From Sphingobium amiense (GTDB taxonomy: Bacteria; Pseudomonadota; Alphaproteobacteria; Sphingomonadales; Sphingomonadaceae): DNA of 64,000 nucleotides. The stretch lies in NCBI RefSeq assembly GCF_003967075.1, contig NZ_AP018664.1, forward strand, positions 1,612,001 through 1,676,000. The letters run 5' to 3'. How positions within the stretch are numbered: the first letter of the stretch is position 1; each line of letters starts with the position of its first letter. The notes under the pieces were generated by a model. That model had not been told where the DNA came from and ran no database searches. It was given only the letters and a program-made list of their open reading frames with translations. A program made the translations under genes and the position numbers. Of the stretch, positions 10,234-18,323 are shown in pieces.

Positions 10234-10262
10234 CATATGGCGAAAGGCGGGGGCGATGGCAA
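10234..10262 (-). promoter_or_regulatory. promoter of SRP RNA
   Basis: TTGCCA (10257-10262), 17 bases, then CATATG (10234-10239) on the minus strand. The predicted transcription start falls within a few bases of the 5' strand of the SRP terminal helix, which supports both calls. Confidence 0.55.
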
Positions 10263-10279
10263 GGCTTTAGGCGGCGGAC

Positions 10280-11233
10280 CTATTCACTGCTCTTCTGCAA
10301 ACGGGCCGCAAAACCCAGCGCGGCGCGGGCGGTTTCGGCGATGGCGGCTTCGGCCTTTTTCGCGTCCACAGTCGGGCGGTCGAGATAGATGGCGAGTATA
10401 TATTCGTCCCCGCCCGGCGAGCGCACCAGCGCCACGTCATTATAGGCAGTGCCGCACGATCCCGTCTTGCTGCCCGATGTCCAGCCTTCGGGCAGGCCAG
10501 CCTTGATCCGCCTGTCCCCCGTGCTGCTGCCATTCAGCCAGCCGCGCAGCTTGGTCGCACTTTCCGGCTTCATATCGTTAAAGATCAGGCGCGCCATCAG
10601 GCCCGCCATGGCGGCAGGCGAAGTGCTATCGCGCGGGTCACCCTCTGCATTCTCGTTTAGTTCCGGCTCGGTCCGGTCGAGCCGCGACACCGTGTCGCCA
10701 TGCGCGCGCATGAAAGCGGTCAGCCCTTCCGGCCCGCCCAGCATCGGCAGCAGCAGGTTGGCAGCGCTGTTGTCGCTCAGTTCCACCGCCGCCTGCGCCA
10801 GTTCCGCCATGCTCATGCGGCCGCGCTTCAGGTTCTTCTTCACTGCTGGCGCATAGTCGAGCACATCCTCCTTGCCGAAGGGGATGGTGCCTTCCAGACC
10901 GAACTTGCCGCCTTCCGCGCCGACCAGCACGGCAGCGGCGAGCGGCGCCTTGAAGGTCGAACACATCGGATAACGTTCGTCCCGGTTGAAGCCCAGCAGG
11001 AGTGCGCCCTTGCTGTCCACCAGCGCGACGCCCAGTCGGCCGCCGGTTTCCGCCTCGATCTCCTTGGGATTGCGCACGTCCGATATGGCGGACGCGGGGA
11101 CGACATAGCGCGGCACGTCCAGCTTCAGCGAATCGAGCCTGCCCGTCGGCACCGGCCCTTTCTTTTCTGCAGCATGGGCGGGCACGGCGAAAAGCATCAG
11201 CGCGCAGAGGACGGAACCGATCCTCACGCTCAC
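10280..11233 (-). CDS. class A beta-lactamase
   Basis: This 317-residue protein has a Sec signal (MSVRIGSVLCALMLFAVPAHA) and all class A motifs. These are S92-T-F-K95 (Ambler Ser70-Lys73), S153-D-N155 (Ser130), E189-PELN (Glu166 on the omega loop) and K256-T-G (Lys234). It should hydrolyse beta-lactams in the periplasm by acyl-enzyme chemistry. Cys91 immediately before the catalytic Ser and Cys260 in KTGSCG correspond to Ambler 69 and 238. These positions form the disulfide typical of class A carbapenemases such as KPC, SME and NMC-A. The start is GTG 11233, overlapping the ferredoxin stop (GTGA), so it is coupled to an Fe-S gene operon. No LysR/AmpR regulator is adjacent. The substrate range is not established by sequence. 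Confidence 0.94.
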   Translation of the reverse strand: MSVRIGSVLCALMLFAVPAHAAEKKGPVPTGRLDSLKLDVPRYVVPASAISDVRNPKEIEAETGGRLGVALVDSKGALLLGFNRDERYPMCSTFKAPLAAAVLVGAEGGKFGLEGTIPFGKEDVLDYAPAVKKNLKRGRMSMAELAQAAVELSDNSAANLLLPMLGGPEGLTAFMRAHGDTVSRLDRTEPELNENAEGDPRDSTSPAAMAGLMARLIFNDMKPESATKLRGWLNGSSTGDRRIKAGLPEGWTSGSKTGSCGTAYNDVALVRSPGGDEYILAIYLDRPTVDAKKAEAAIAETARAALGFAARLQKSSE

Positions 11234-11565
11234 ATGCCCTGCATATTGTTGAATTCGCCCGGGATGCGCACGGTCAGCCGGTCCATGCCGCCGTCGATCA
11301 CGATCTGGCAGGACAGGCGGCTCGTGCGTGTCGCGGCGGCGGCGAGGTCGAGCATATCCTCCTCATCCTCGCTGGCGCGGGGAAGCTGACCGAAATCCTG
11401 CGCGTCGACGATGACATGGCAGGTGGAACAGGCCATCTGCCCCTCGCACGTGCCCTCCAGCGGCTGACCCGCAGCCTGCGCCACGTCCAGCAGGACAGAT
11501 CCTGCCGGTGCATCGACCTCCTGCCTGCGCTCCCCATCCGCGCTGATGAAGGTGATCCTGGTCAT
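11230..11565 (-). CDS. 2Fe-2S ferredoxin, adrenodoxin type
   Basis: This 111-residue protein has the cluster ligands Cys40, Cys46, Cys49 and Cys86 in the pattern C-x5-C-x2-C...C, typical of the adrenodoxin/Isc-type vertebrate-like ferredoxins. An acidic patch (SEDEEDMLDL) matches the partner-binding helix of this family. It is an electron carrier that in the ISC system supplies electrons for Fe-S assembly, and can also serve P450s. It lies 21 bases after a cysteine desulfurase gene on the same strand, which favours an Fe-S assembly role. Its TGA overlaps the GTG of the beta-lactamase gene. Confidence 0.93.
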   Translation of the reverse strand: MTRITFISADGERRQEVDAPAGSVLLDVAQAAGQPLEGTCEGQMACSTCHVIVDAQDFGQLPRASEDEEDMLDLAAAATRTSRLSCQIVIDGGMDRLTVRIPGEFNNMQGM

Positions 11566-11586
11566 GGACGTGCGGCGCTCCCCTCG

Positions 11587-12675
11587 CTACGGCACCGCCT
11601 GCGCGGCCGCCGCTTCATTCAATGCTTCTGCTGCCCTCTCCACATCGTCCCGGCTCGTATACCGGCCAAAGCCGATCCGGACCGCGCCGCGCGCCTGCGC
11701 ATCGGTCAGCCCCAGCGCGCGCAGGACATGGCTAGGCCGTCCGGACCCGCTTGCGCAAGCGCTGCCGAGTGAAAAAGCAACATTGCGGCAATAGGACAAC
11801 AATCGCGCCCCATCCAGTCCGTCCCTCCGGACGTTGAGATTGCCGGGGTAGCGCTGCGTCGCACTGCCGTTGAGCGTCCAGTCGGCAAAGAGCGCGCGGG
11901 CGAGCGCGGCCAGTTCCTCGACATGGGCGCGGTCCTGCTCCGCCCGCTCGCGCATCAGCCGCGCGGCCACGCCGAAGCCGGCACAGAGCGCAGGCGAAAG
12001 CGTGCCGGACCGCAGCCCCCCTTCCTGCCCGCCGCCATGGATCAGCGGCGCAGGCGATACGCCGTCGCGCAGCCAGAGCGCGCCAATGCCCTTGGGACCG
12101 TGGATCTTGTGCGCGCTGATCGCGATCATGTCGCAGGCGTCGGAAAGAGGCACGCGGCCATAGCCCTGCACCGCGTCGCACAGGAAAAGTGCGCCCGCGC
12201 GATGCGCCATATGCGCCAAGTCATCGACCGGCTGGATCACGCCGATCTCGTTATTGACCAGCATCGCGACAACGATCGAGACACCTGCAACGATATGGTC
12301 GGCAGCCGTGCCCAGATCGACAAGGCCGTCGCCATCGACCGGCAGGATCGTCACATCCCGCCCCTGCCGCCGCATCGCCTCCACCGTATCGAGCACTGCC
12401 GCATGTTCGGTCGCAATCGTCACGATCCGTCCCGGCGGCGCGCCCTGAATGGCGATGCTGAGCGCTTCGGTCGCGCCGGACGTGAAGACCAGCCGCCCGC
12501 CCGAAGGCAGCAGCGCGCCAATCTCTTCCCGCGCCACCTCAACCTGTGCGGCAGCAGCACGGCCGAGACGGTGGGCGCTGTGCGGATTGCCATAATGATC
12601 GCGCAGCCACGGCACCATCGCGTCGAACGCTTCGGGCGCAAGCGGGGTCGTCGCCTGATAGTCGAGATAGATCAA
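11587..12675 (-). CDS. cysteine desulfurase, NifS/IscS family (downstream copy)
   Basis: This 362-residue PLP enzyme starts MIYLDYQATTPLAP. It has the PLP lysine in ISAHKIHGPKG and the catalytic cysteine in GSACASGSGRPSHVL. The enzyme removes sulfur from cysteine as a protein persulfide for Fe-S clusters or tRNA thiolation. The start is a TTG at 12675 overlapping the stop of the upstream desulfurase (TTGA). The family N-terminus leaves no room for another start. It is a diverged tandem paralogue of the preceding gene and is followed by the ferredoxin. No iscU, iscA or hsc genes are adjacent, so the scaffold must be encoded elsewhere (SUF in most alphaproteobacteria). Confidence 0.93.
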   Translation of the reverse strand: MIYLDYQATTPLAPEAFDAMVPWLRDHYGNPHSAHRLGRAAAAQVEVAREEIGALLPSGGRLVFTSGATEALSIAIQGAPPGRIVTIATEHAAVLDTVEAMRRQGRDVTILPVDGDGLVDLGTAADHIVAGVSIVVAMLVNNEIGVIQPVDDLAHMAHRAGALFLCDAVQGYGRVPLSDACDMIAISAHKIHGPKGIGALWLRDGVSPAPLIHGGGQEGGLRSGTLSPALCAGFGVAARLMRERAEQDRAHVEELAALARALFADWTLNGSATQRYPGNLNVRRDGLDGARLLSYCRNVAFSLGSACASGSGRPSHVLRALGLTDAQARGAVRIGFGRYTSRDDVERAAEALNEAAAAQAVP

Positions 12676-13721
12676 TGCCTTGCCCGCTCCGCCATGCGCG
12701 TCCAGACCGCGATGAAGCTGTCCACATCGCTGTCGCGCGTCTGCGGACCGAAGCTGACGCGCACGACTTCTGAAGCGGCGCTTTCATCCCAACCCATCGC
12801 GCGCAGGACATGGCTGGTCTTGAGCGATCCCGACGAGCAGGCGCTCCCGGCGGACACGGATATACCTGCAAGATCGAACTGGATAAGCTGCGCCCGCGCG
12901 GACAGGCCCGGCATGCGATAGCTGGCGATGGAGGGGATGCGGGGCGCGGCGCGGGCCACGACCTCGCCCCCTGCCGCCTCCACCGCAGCATCCAGCCGCG
13001 CGCGCATCGCGGCAGCTCCCTGGAGCCAGTCGGTTCGCGCCTCCAGCGCCGCCGCCATGCCGAGGATGGCAGGCAGGTTTTCCGTCCCCGCGCGATAGCC
13101 CTGCTCCTGCCCGCCGCTCGGTTCGATCAGGGCGAGGTCACGGATCAGCAGCGCGCCGATCCCCGGAGGACCGCCGAACTTGTGGGCGCTGATCGCGATC
13201 ATGTCCGCTTCCGGCAGCGGCAACTTTCCTGCGCTCTGCGCGCAGTCGGCAAACAGGATCGCACCGTTCCGGTCGATCTGATCGAGCGGCTGGATGACGC
13301 CGGTCTCATTGTTCACATGTTGAACGGCGAGGAGAGCGTCGCCATGCCCCTGCGACGGAAGGATCAGCCCGTTGCCATCGACCGGCAAGCGCTCCGCATC
13401 CTTCGTCACGCGCAGGACAGCGTCATGCTCGACAGGTGAAGTGACGACCCGTCCGGCCTTGGCGCGGGTCAGGGCGATGGCGATGGCCTCGCTCGCGCCT
13501 GAGGTAAAAAGGATATGCCCGTCCCAGCCGAGCGCCGCCCCGATGCGCGCGCGCGCATCCTCCAGCGCCGCCCGCGCAGCGCGCCCGTCGGCATGGGGGC
13601 TGGACGGGTTGGCCCACCGGCGCATCGCGGCAATCATCGCCTCCTGCGCCTCCGGAAGCACCGGCGTGGTGGCGGCGTGATCCAGATAAAGACGATCGGC
13701 GGCCAAGCGGGCGTTACTCAT
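12672..13721 (-). CDS. cysteine desulfurase, NifS/IscS family (upstream copy)
   Basis: This 349-residue PLP enzyme is first in the operon. It has LYLDHAATTPVLPEA, the PLP Lys in ISAHKFGGPPG and the catalytic Cys in GSACSSGSLKTSHVL. It is clearly homologous to the next gene but diverged in the active-site loop and middle region, so the pair are not recent duplicates. It probably supplies sulfur for Fe-S clusters; whether one copy serves a different acceptor (for example tRNA modification) cannot be told. ATG 13721 has no strong Shine-Dalgarno. The 147 bases to the divergent hydrolase gene carry a TATATA-containing promoter region. Confidence 0.92.
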   Translation of the reverse strand: MSNARLAADRLYLDHAATTPVLPEAQEAMIAAMRRWANPSSPHADGRAARAALEDARARIGAALGWDGHILFTSGASEAIAIALTRAKAGRVVTSPVEHDAVLRVTKDAERLPVDGNGLILPSQGHGDALLAVQHVNNETGVIQPLDQIDRNGAILFADCAQSAGKLPLPEADMIAISAHKFGGPPGIGALLIRDLALIEPSGGQEQGYRAGTENLPAILGMAAALEARTDWLQGAAAMRARLDAAVEAAGGEVVARAAPRIPSIASYRMPGLSARAQLIQFDLAGISVSAGSACSSGSLKTSHVLRAMGWDESAASEVVRVSFGPQTRDSDVDSFIAVWTRMAERARH

Positions 13722-13724
13722 TGA

Positions 13725-13752
13725 TTGCGGAAAAGAAGGCGCTGTCTATATA
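13725..13752 (+). promoter_or_regulatory. possible promoter of the alpha/beta hydrolase gene
   Basis: TTGCGG (13725-13730), 16 bases, then TATATA (13747-13752). The predicted leader would be about 110 bases. The TATATA is palindromic and could also serve the divergent desulfurase operon. Confidence 0.3.
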
Positions 13753-13868
13753 GGCTCTCTGCCGCGCAGCGCCAGCATATCCATGCCCGCGCGCGCATCC
13801 ATCGCCTATCGCCGCCCGGCGCCCTCCTGTCTGGATGGAACGGGCAGCCCAGAACCATAACAGGTGCC

Positions 13869-14525
13869 ATGCCCGACGTCATTTTCCCCGGACCCGAAGG
13901 CCGCCTCGAAGGCCGCTTCAGCCCTCCCCCCCGTCCGCGCGCGCCGGTCGCCATGATCCTGCATCCGCATCCGCAGGGCGGCGGCACGATGAACGACCGC
14001 ATCACGCAGGCGCTCTACAAGACCTTCGTGAAGCGGGGCTTTGCTACGCTGCGCTTCAACTTCCGGGGCGTGGGCCGCAGCCAGGGGACATTCGACAACG
14101 GCATCGGCGAGCTTTCGGACGCTGCCGCCGCGCTCGACTGGGTGCAGAGCTTCCATCCCGAAGCGCAGACCACATGGATCGCGGGCTTTTCCTTCGGCGC
14201 GTGGATCGGGATGCAGCTTTTGATGCGCCGCCCGGAAATCCGCAGTTTCATCTCGGTCGCGCCGCCCGCGAACATGTATGACTTCTCCTTCCTCGCGCCT
14301 TGCCCGTCGAGCGGCATCATCGTTCAGGGAACGGCGGATGAGGTCGTGACGGCGAGCGCGGTGCAGAAGCTGGTCGACAAGCTGCGCACGCAGAAGGGCA
14401 TCACCATCCACCATGACGAGATCAAGGGCGCGAACCATTTCTTCGAGCATGAACTGGATCAGCTCATGAAGTCGGTCGACAATTATCTCGACATGCGCCT
14501 GTCGCCGGATTCGCCGATCCGCTGA
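13869..14525 (+). CDS. alpha/beta hydrolase (COG2945-like dienelactone hydrolase/esterase fold)
   Basis: This 218-residue protein has a compact alpha/beta hydrolase fold. An oxyanion-region HPHPQGGGTM is followed by the nucleophile elbow GFSFGAW (catalytic Ser), Asp in GTADEV and His in GANHFF. The sequence RFNFRGVGRSQG is typical of the COG2945 group of short hydrolases found widely in proteobacteria. No signal peptide is present, so it is cytoplasmic. The substrate is unknown. ATG 13869 is preferred over upstream in-frame starts because the protein then matches the family N-terminus (DVIFPGPEGRLEG). A Rho-independent terminator follows directly. Confidence 0.87.
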   Translation: MPDVIFPGPEGRLEGRFSPPPRPRAPVAMILHPHPQGGGTMNDRITQALYKTFVKRGFATLRFNFRGVGRSQGTFDNGIGELSDAAAALDWVQSFHPEAQTTWIAGFSFGAWIGMQLLMRRPEIRSFISVAPPANMYDFSFLAPCPSSGIIVQGTADEVVTASAVQKLVDKLRTQKGITIHHDEIKGANHFFEHELDQLMKSVDNYLDMRLSPDSPIR

Positions 14526-14547
14526 TCGCATCTGGATCGGAAAGAAA

Positions 14548-14574
14548 GGGCTGCCTGCGGGCGGCCTTTTTTTT
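14548..14574 (+). terminator. Rho-independent terminator after the hydrolase
   Basis: GGGCTGCC, a TGCG loop and GGGCGGCC form a stem (one G-U pair) followed by eight T residues. The T-run contains the stop codon region of the convergent histidine-kinase-like gene, so the two genes share this end. Confidence 0.85.
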
Positions 14575-15934
14575 ATGACGCTGCGACGGGCAGCGTCAGG
14601 ATGAAGCGCGCGCCCTGTCCCGGCGCGCCGCCCACGACGATGTCGCCCCCCATCGCACGGGCCAGCCTGCGCGAGATATAGAGACCAAGGCCGCTGCCGC
14701 CATGATCGTCGCGGCCCAGCCGCTCGAACTTGTCGAATATGCGCTCCCGGTCGGCGGGATCGACGCCACTGCCCTGATCGGCGACAGTCAGACGCGCCAT
14801 GCCGTCTTCCCACTCGGTCCAAATCCGGACCTCTGTGCCCTCCGGCGCGTAGCGGACGGCATTGCCCACGAGGTTGACGAGGATCTGGAGCACGCGGCGG
14901 AACTCGCCGGTGGCGGCCAGTGTCTCCTCGGGCTGGGGCGGAAGAATCGTAATGGACTTGTCCAGCGCCTTGACCGCCAGCAGCCCGGCAGCCCGCCGCG
15001 CGATGTCCGCAAGGTCCAACTCTTCCGACACGATGCTGAAATCCGGGCGATCCACCGCCTGCAGGTCCGCCAGATCATCCACCAGCGCCAGCAAATGCCG
15101 GCCCGCCGACGCAATGTCACTGGCATAACCGGCATAATCGTCGCGCAGCGGTCCTTCCAGTTGGGCGCTGATCGTATCGGCATTGGCGATGATGCGCCCG
15201 AGCGGCTGGCGCAGCGAACGGTCCAGCCGCCGTCCGAATTCGGCGGGATAGAGGGTCAGCGGCGCGTCCCGCTGCGCAGGCGGATCGGATCGCAAAGGCG
15301 TCGCGATGCCGCGATAGCCGGTCAATCCGCCGCCAACGTCGAAAAGCGGCGCGGCAGACAGGCTGTAGCGGCGGGCCGGATCGGCGGACAGGATCGCGTG
15401 CTGGCCGCGAAAAGCCTGCCGCAGGGCGAAGCCGCGCAGCATCGCCATATCGCCATCTTCATCGGGCTGAAGCTGGAAATAGCTGGAAAAGCGTGCACCT
15501 ATGGCGGGCGGGTCTTGCGGCAGAGCGCTGTCGTCTCCGGCTCCGGCCAATGCCATCTCGAACCGCAATTGCGTATCGACCTGCCAGATCCAGCCTTCGG
15601 ACAGCGCGGCGATGTCCGTGCTGCGATCCATCCCGACGCCATCATCGCTCAGGAGGCGTTCGCGCCAGTCGATGATCGCCAGATGAACTCCGCCATCCTC
15701 GGGCTTTGCCCGCACCCACATGCTAATGTCGGCGTGATCCGCCGCCGCCGTCAGCGACCGTGACACCATGACGCCGAGGCGGTGGGACAGGCGCGCAATG
15801 GCAGCCAGCTGTGGCACGGCAAGCGGGTCGCCCACCTCCGCCCCCGCCTCCCGCTGCAGGGCGAGCAGAGGCGCATCTGCGCTCAAAAGGCGGCCATCGC
15901 CCGCGACCTGCGCGCGAATCACGGTGGCGGTCAT
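14573..15934 (-). CDS. PAS-histidine-kinase-like protein lacking the phosphoacceptor His
   Basis: This 453-residue protein has no membrane helix. Residues 110-210 look like a PAS domain (WIWQVD to TGYRGIATPL). Residues 230-295 are a HisKA-like dimerisation region, and 345-450 a complete HATPase_c with N box (LVNLVGNAVRYAP), G1 (DQGSG) and G2 (GGSGLGLYI). In the H-box the usual S-H-E-L-R-T-P-L reads D-R-S-L-R-Q-P-L, placing Arg239 where the phosphorylated His belongs. It is probably a pseudokinase that binds ATP but does not autophosphorylate, as Caulobacter DivL (Tyr at this site) has evolved other roles. Start ATG 15934 overlaps the upstream stop (ATGA). Last gene of the four-gene minus-strand cluster. 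Confidence 0.85.
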   Translation of the reverse strand: MTATVIRAQVAGDGRLLSADAPLLALQREAGAEVGDPLAVPQLAAIARLSHRLGVMVSRSLTAAADHADISMWVRAKPEDGGVHLAIIDWRERLLSDDGVGMDRSTDIAALSEGWIWQVDTQLRFEMALAGAGDDSALPQDPPAIGARFSSYFQLQPDEDGDMAMLRGFALRQAFRGQHAILSADPARRYSLSAAPLFDVGGGLTGYRGIATPLRSDPPAQRDAPLTLYPAEFGRRLDRSLRQPLGRIIANADTISAQLEGPLRDDYAGYASDIASAGRHLLALVDDLADLQAVDRPDFSIVSEELDLADIARRAAGLLAVKALDKSITILPPQPEETLAATGEFRRVLQILVNLVGNAVRYAPEGTEVRIWTEWEDGMARLTVADQGSGVDPADRERIFDKFERLGRDDHGGSGLGLYISRRLARAMGGDIVVGGAPGQGARFILTLPVAAS

Positions 15935-17019
15935 GCGGGTGTCACGCCGCGCAGATGCGTCAGCTTCGCCCGAAACGCGACCGGCGTGCGCCAGAGCGCG
16001 AGCGCTTCGTCCGCCTGCGGTCCGGTTACGGCGGCATGCCGCTCCACCTGTTCGAGCATCAATGTGTCGGACAGCGAAGGCCGCACGGGGCGCAGCCACA
16101 GCAGGAGGCGGCGATGCTCGGCATCCGATCCGCCCAGCGCATGACAAAGCAGCGCCACGTCCCCGACCGGTCCCAGCAGCAGGATTTCCGCCACTTGCCC
16201 GCTGTCCATATGCAGGCGGCGGGCGGCCAGCGCCGCAAACAGCAAGAAGCGCTGCTCCTCCAGCGCGCGCCCGAGCAGATCGGGTGCGCCAGCCCCCTCG
16301 CCCAGTTGCCGGACGAGGTCGTCGGCCAGCGCGATCGGGCTTGCGCTTTCGTCATGATCGGCAAGCAGCGCCCAGCCGGATCGTTCGAGCGCGGCGTAGG
16401 CTACGCCGCCATCTTCCGCACCGCCGCGCCGGACCGCGAGAGCGAGGCAGGCAGCGACGGTCCACACCAGTTCGGCATAATGTTCGACGGGAAGGTCGGG
16501 CCGCATCGGTCGATCCTCCCCTCCCGGCATCAGCCAGCGCCCCTCGGCCAGCGCCAGTCCGGCAGCCGCTTCAAGCGACGGCGTGTCCGCATCAGCGGCG
16601 GCATGGTCCGCCACGGAGTGAAGGCCAGCATCGCCCGCTCCCCGCCCCTGCTGCCGCAGCATCAGGGTGATGGCGGCGCGCAGGCGCATGTGGGCGAGCA
16701 AGGAAGGCGAAAGCAGTTCCGGCTGCAAGCGGATCATCGCCCAGCAGAGCGACGGCTCCAGACGATCAAGCGCGGCGGCGACCGACGGTGCATGACTGAG
16801 CGACAGCCGCAGCGCCATTTCGATTGCATGGACGCATCCGGCAAGATGGCGCCGCGCCTCCACGATCAGCGCGTCCTGCCGCGAATCGTCCTGCCGTTCG
16901 AAAAAAAACGCGAGATCGACGGCATGGCCAAGGGGCACGGCGGACGCACCGGCCATGACCTGCGCCACTGGCCAGCCGCCCGCCATGCCCATGCCGTTGA
17001 GGGACGAAAAGGCGTTCAT
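15931..17019 (-). CDS. helix-rich protein, possibly DUF2336 family
   Basis: This 362-residue protein is very Ala/Leu-rich and almost entirely predicted helical, without signal peptide or clear membrane helix. The C-terminal half has the repeated acidic/Leu pattern I associate with DUF2336 proteins of alphaproteobacteria (LLFAALAARRLHMDSGQVAEILL followed by VALLCHALG), but this is recognition by feel, not alignment. No catalytic motif is visible. Its stop overlaps the start of the kinase-like gene (ATGA), so the two are probably made in fixed ratio and may act together. It starts 53 bases after the stop of the membrane nucleotidyltransferase-like gene. Confidence 0.7.
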   Translation of the reverse strand: MNAFSSLNGMGMAGGWPVAQVMAGASAVPLGHAVDLAFFFERQDDSRQDALIVEARRHLAGCVHAIEMALRLSLSHAPSVAAALDRLEPSLCWAMIRLQPELLSPSLLAHMRLRAAITLMLRQQGRGAGDAGLHSVADHAAADADTPSLEAAAGLALAEGRWLMPGGEDRPMRPDLPVEHYAELVWTVAACLALAVRRGGAEDGGVAYAALERSGWALLADHDESASPIALADDLVRQLGEGAGAPDLLGRALEEQRFLLFAALAARRLHMDSGQVAEILLLGPVGDVALLCHALGGSDAEHRRLLLWLRPVRPSLSDTLMLEQVERHAAVTGPQADEALALWRTPVAFRAKLTHLRGVTPA

Positions 17020-17072
17020 GGCTGAGAGAATAGCGGCACGTCCTTAAAATGCCCTAAACCCTGACGGGAAAA

Positions 17073-18239
17073 TCATTCATTGCGGCGAAGCAGCAGCGCC
17101 GCCACGGATGCAATGGCCAGCAGCATCGCCGCCCGGATGCCCAGCGCCAGCACGCCGCCCGCCCCTGCCACGGTCAGTAGCAGGAGAGCGGTCGCCGGGG
17201 TAAAGATCATCCACGGCCTCGCCCGCCCGGTCCGCCGCCAGCGGTCGGCGACACCGACGATCCCCAGCATCAGCGCCAGATCCATTGCCAGCGGCGTGCC
17301 TCCCGCTAAAACGACGCCAAGTAAAGCAAGCCCCGGCGTGCAGAAAGCGATCCATCCCGCCGGCGCCCCACGCAGCGCCAGTTCGTCGAGCCGGTCGCTG
17401 CATTCCGCGAGCAGAAGAGCGAAGAGGAGGATCAGGAAGCCGGTGGTCGGCCACCCGAGTTCCACGGGGACGAGTGCGATCGCTGCCAGCGCGATGGCGC
17501 CGATCCGCACCTGAAGCGCGGGCACCTGCATGCGCATGAGCGACGGGCCGATTATGCGGGCGAGAGGCGCGAGCAGATAATGTTCCGCCCCGCCGCGCCT
17601 GCGAGCGCCGCCTGCTCCTGCGGCCGTCACCGCCTGCGCCACAAGGTCCGCCTGCTGCTGCGATTCGACGATGGTGACCCTTCCTTCGAGCAGGTCGTCC
17701 TGCGGCACGGTGACGCGGCGCGCGCCCCTCTGCACCGCCGCCCTCACCAGCGTCAGCGCCATGTCCCAGTCGCCGATCATGTCGAGCGTGCCGAACAGCA
17801 GCGCAGGCGTGATCCGCGCCAGCCCGGCCCAGCGCTGCCCGGCGTCGATCCGTTCGAACGGCGCGCTGGCGCGGCTGTCGTCCGCGACGAGAAGCGCGTC
17901 GCCCTCCACACTTCCCAGGGCGTTGAAATGCGCCTGCGCGATCACCGCGCCGTCCGCGACCAGCAGCACGTCGCTGTCACGCGGCGCATCGCGCACCATC
18001 GACACCATGTCCCGGACCAGAGCGACCGCGATGCCTTCCGCGCTCAGCCGGTCGACCGCCTGCGAAAGCTGCGGCGTAATCGTTCCCACCAGAATGAGGA
18101 CGCGGTCCGCCCCCGCCTGCGCGGCCTGCCGCGCCTGATATTCGATCAGGGTCTGCCCCGCGAAATGCAGGCTGGCGCGCATCGCGCCGGGCGATTCGGC
18201 GACTGTGCGGCTGGCGCTCAGAATGGCGGCGAGACTCAT
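17073..18239 (-). CDS. nucleotidyltransferase-like domain fused to a membrane domain, unknown function
   Basis: This 388-residue protein has two parts. Residues 1-215 resemble a sugar-phosphate nucleotidyltransferase fold (phase of MRASLHFAGQTLIEYQARQA, then GADRVLILVG and DVLLVADGAV). The glycine-rich NTP-binding G-x-G-x-R-M-x-P signature is not intact, so activity is doubtful. Residues 240-388 hold about five to six hydrophobic helices. I see no CDP-alcohol phosphatidyltransferase motif in the membrane part, so it is not an obvious IPCT-DIPPS fusion. Start ATG 18239 matches the domain start; the open frame begins upstream at 18305. It lies 84 bases downstream of the Hpt-like gene, same strand. 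Confidence 0.75.
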   Translation of the reverse strand: MSLAAILSASRTVAESPGAMRASLHFAGQTLIEYQARQAAQAGADRVLILVGTITPQLSQAVDRLSAEGIAVALVRDMVSMVRDAPRDSDVLLVADGAVIAQAHFNALGSVEGDALLVADDSRASAPFERIDAGQRWAGLARITPALLFGTLDMIGDWDMALTLVRAAVQRGARRVTVPQDDLLEGRVTIVESQQQADLVAQAVTAAGAGGARRRGGAEHYLLAPLARIIGPSLMRMQVPALQVRIGAIALAAIALVPVELGWPTTGFLILLFALLLAECSDRLDELALRGAPAGWIAFCTPGLALLGVVLAGGTPLAMDLALMLGIVGVADRWRRTGRARPWMIFTPATALLLLTVAGAGGVLALGIRAAMLLAIASVAALLLRRNE

Positions 18240-18323
18240 GGCGGCTGCGTGTCGATCCGATTGCTGAAAGTCGGGTCTTTTCGCAAGCGCGACGGCGCAA
18301 GGCAAGCGGCGCGTTGCCGCGTG

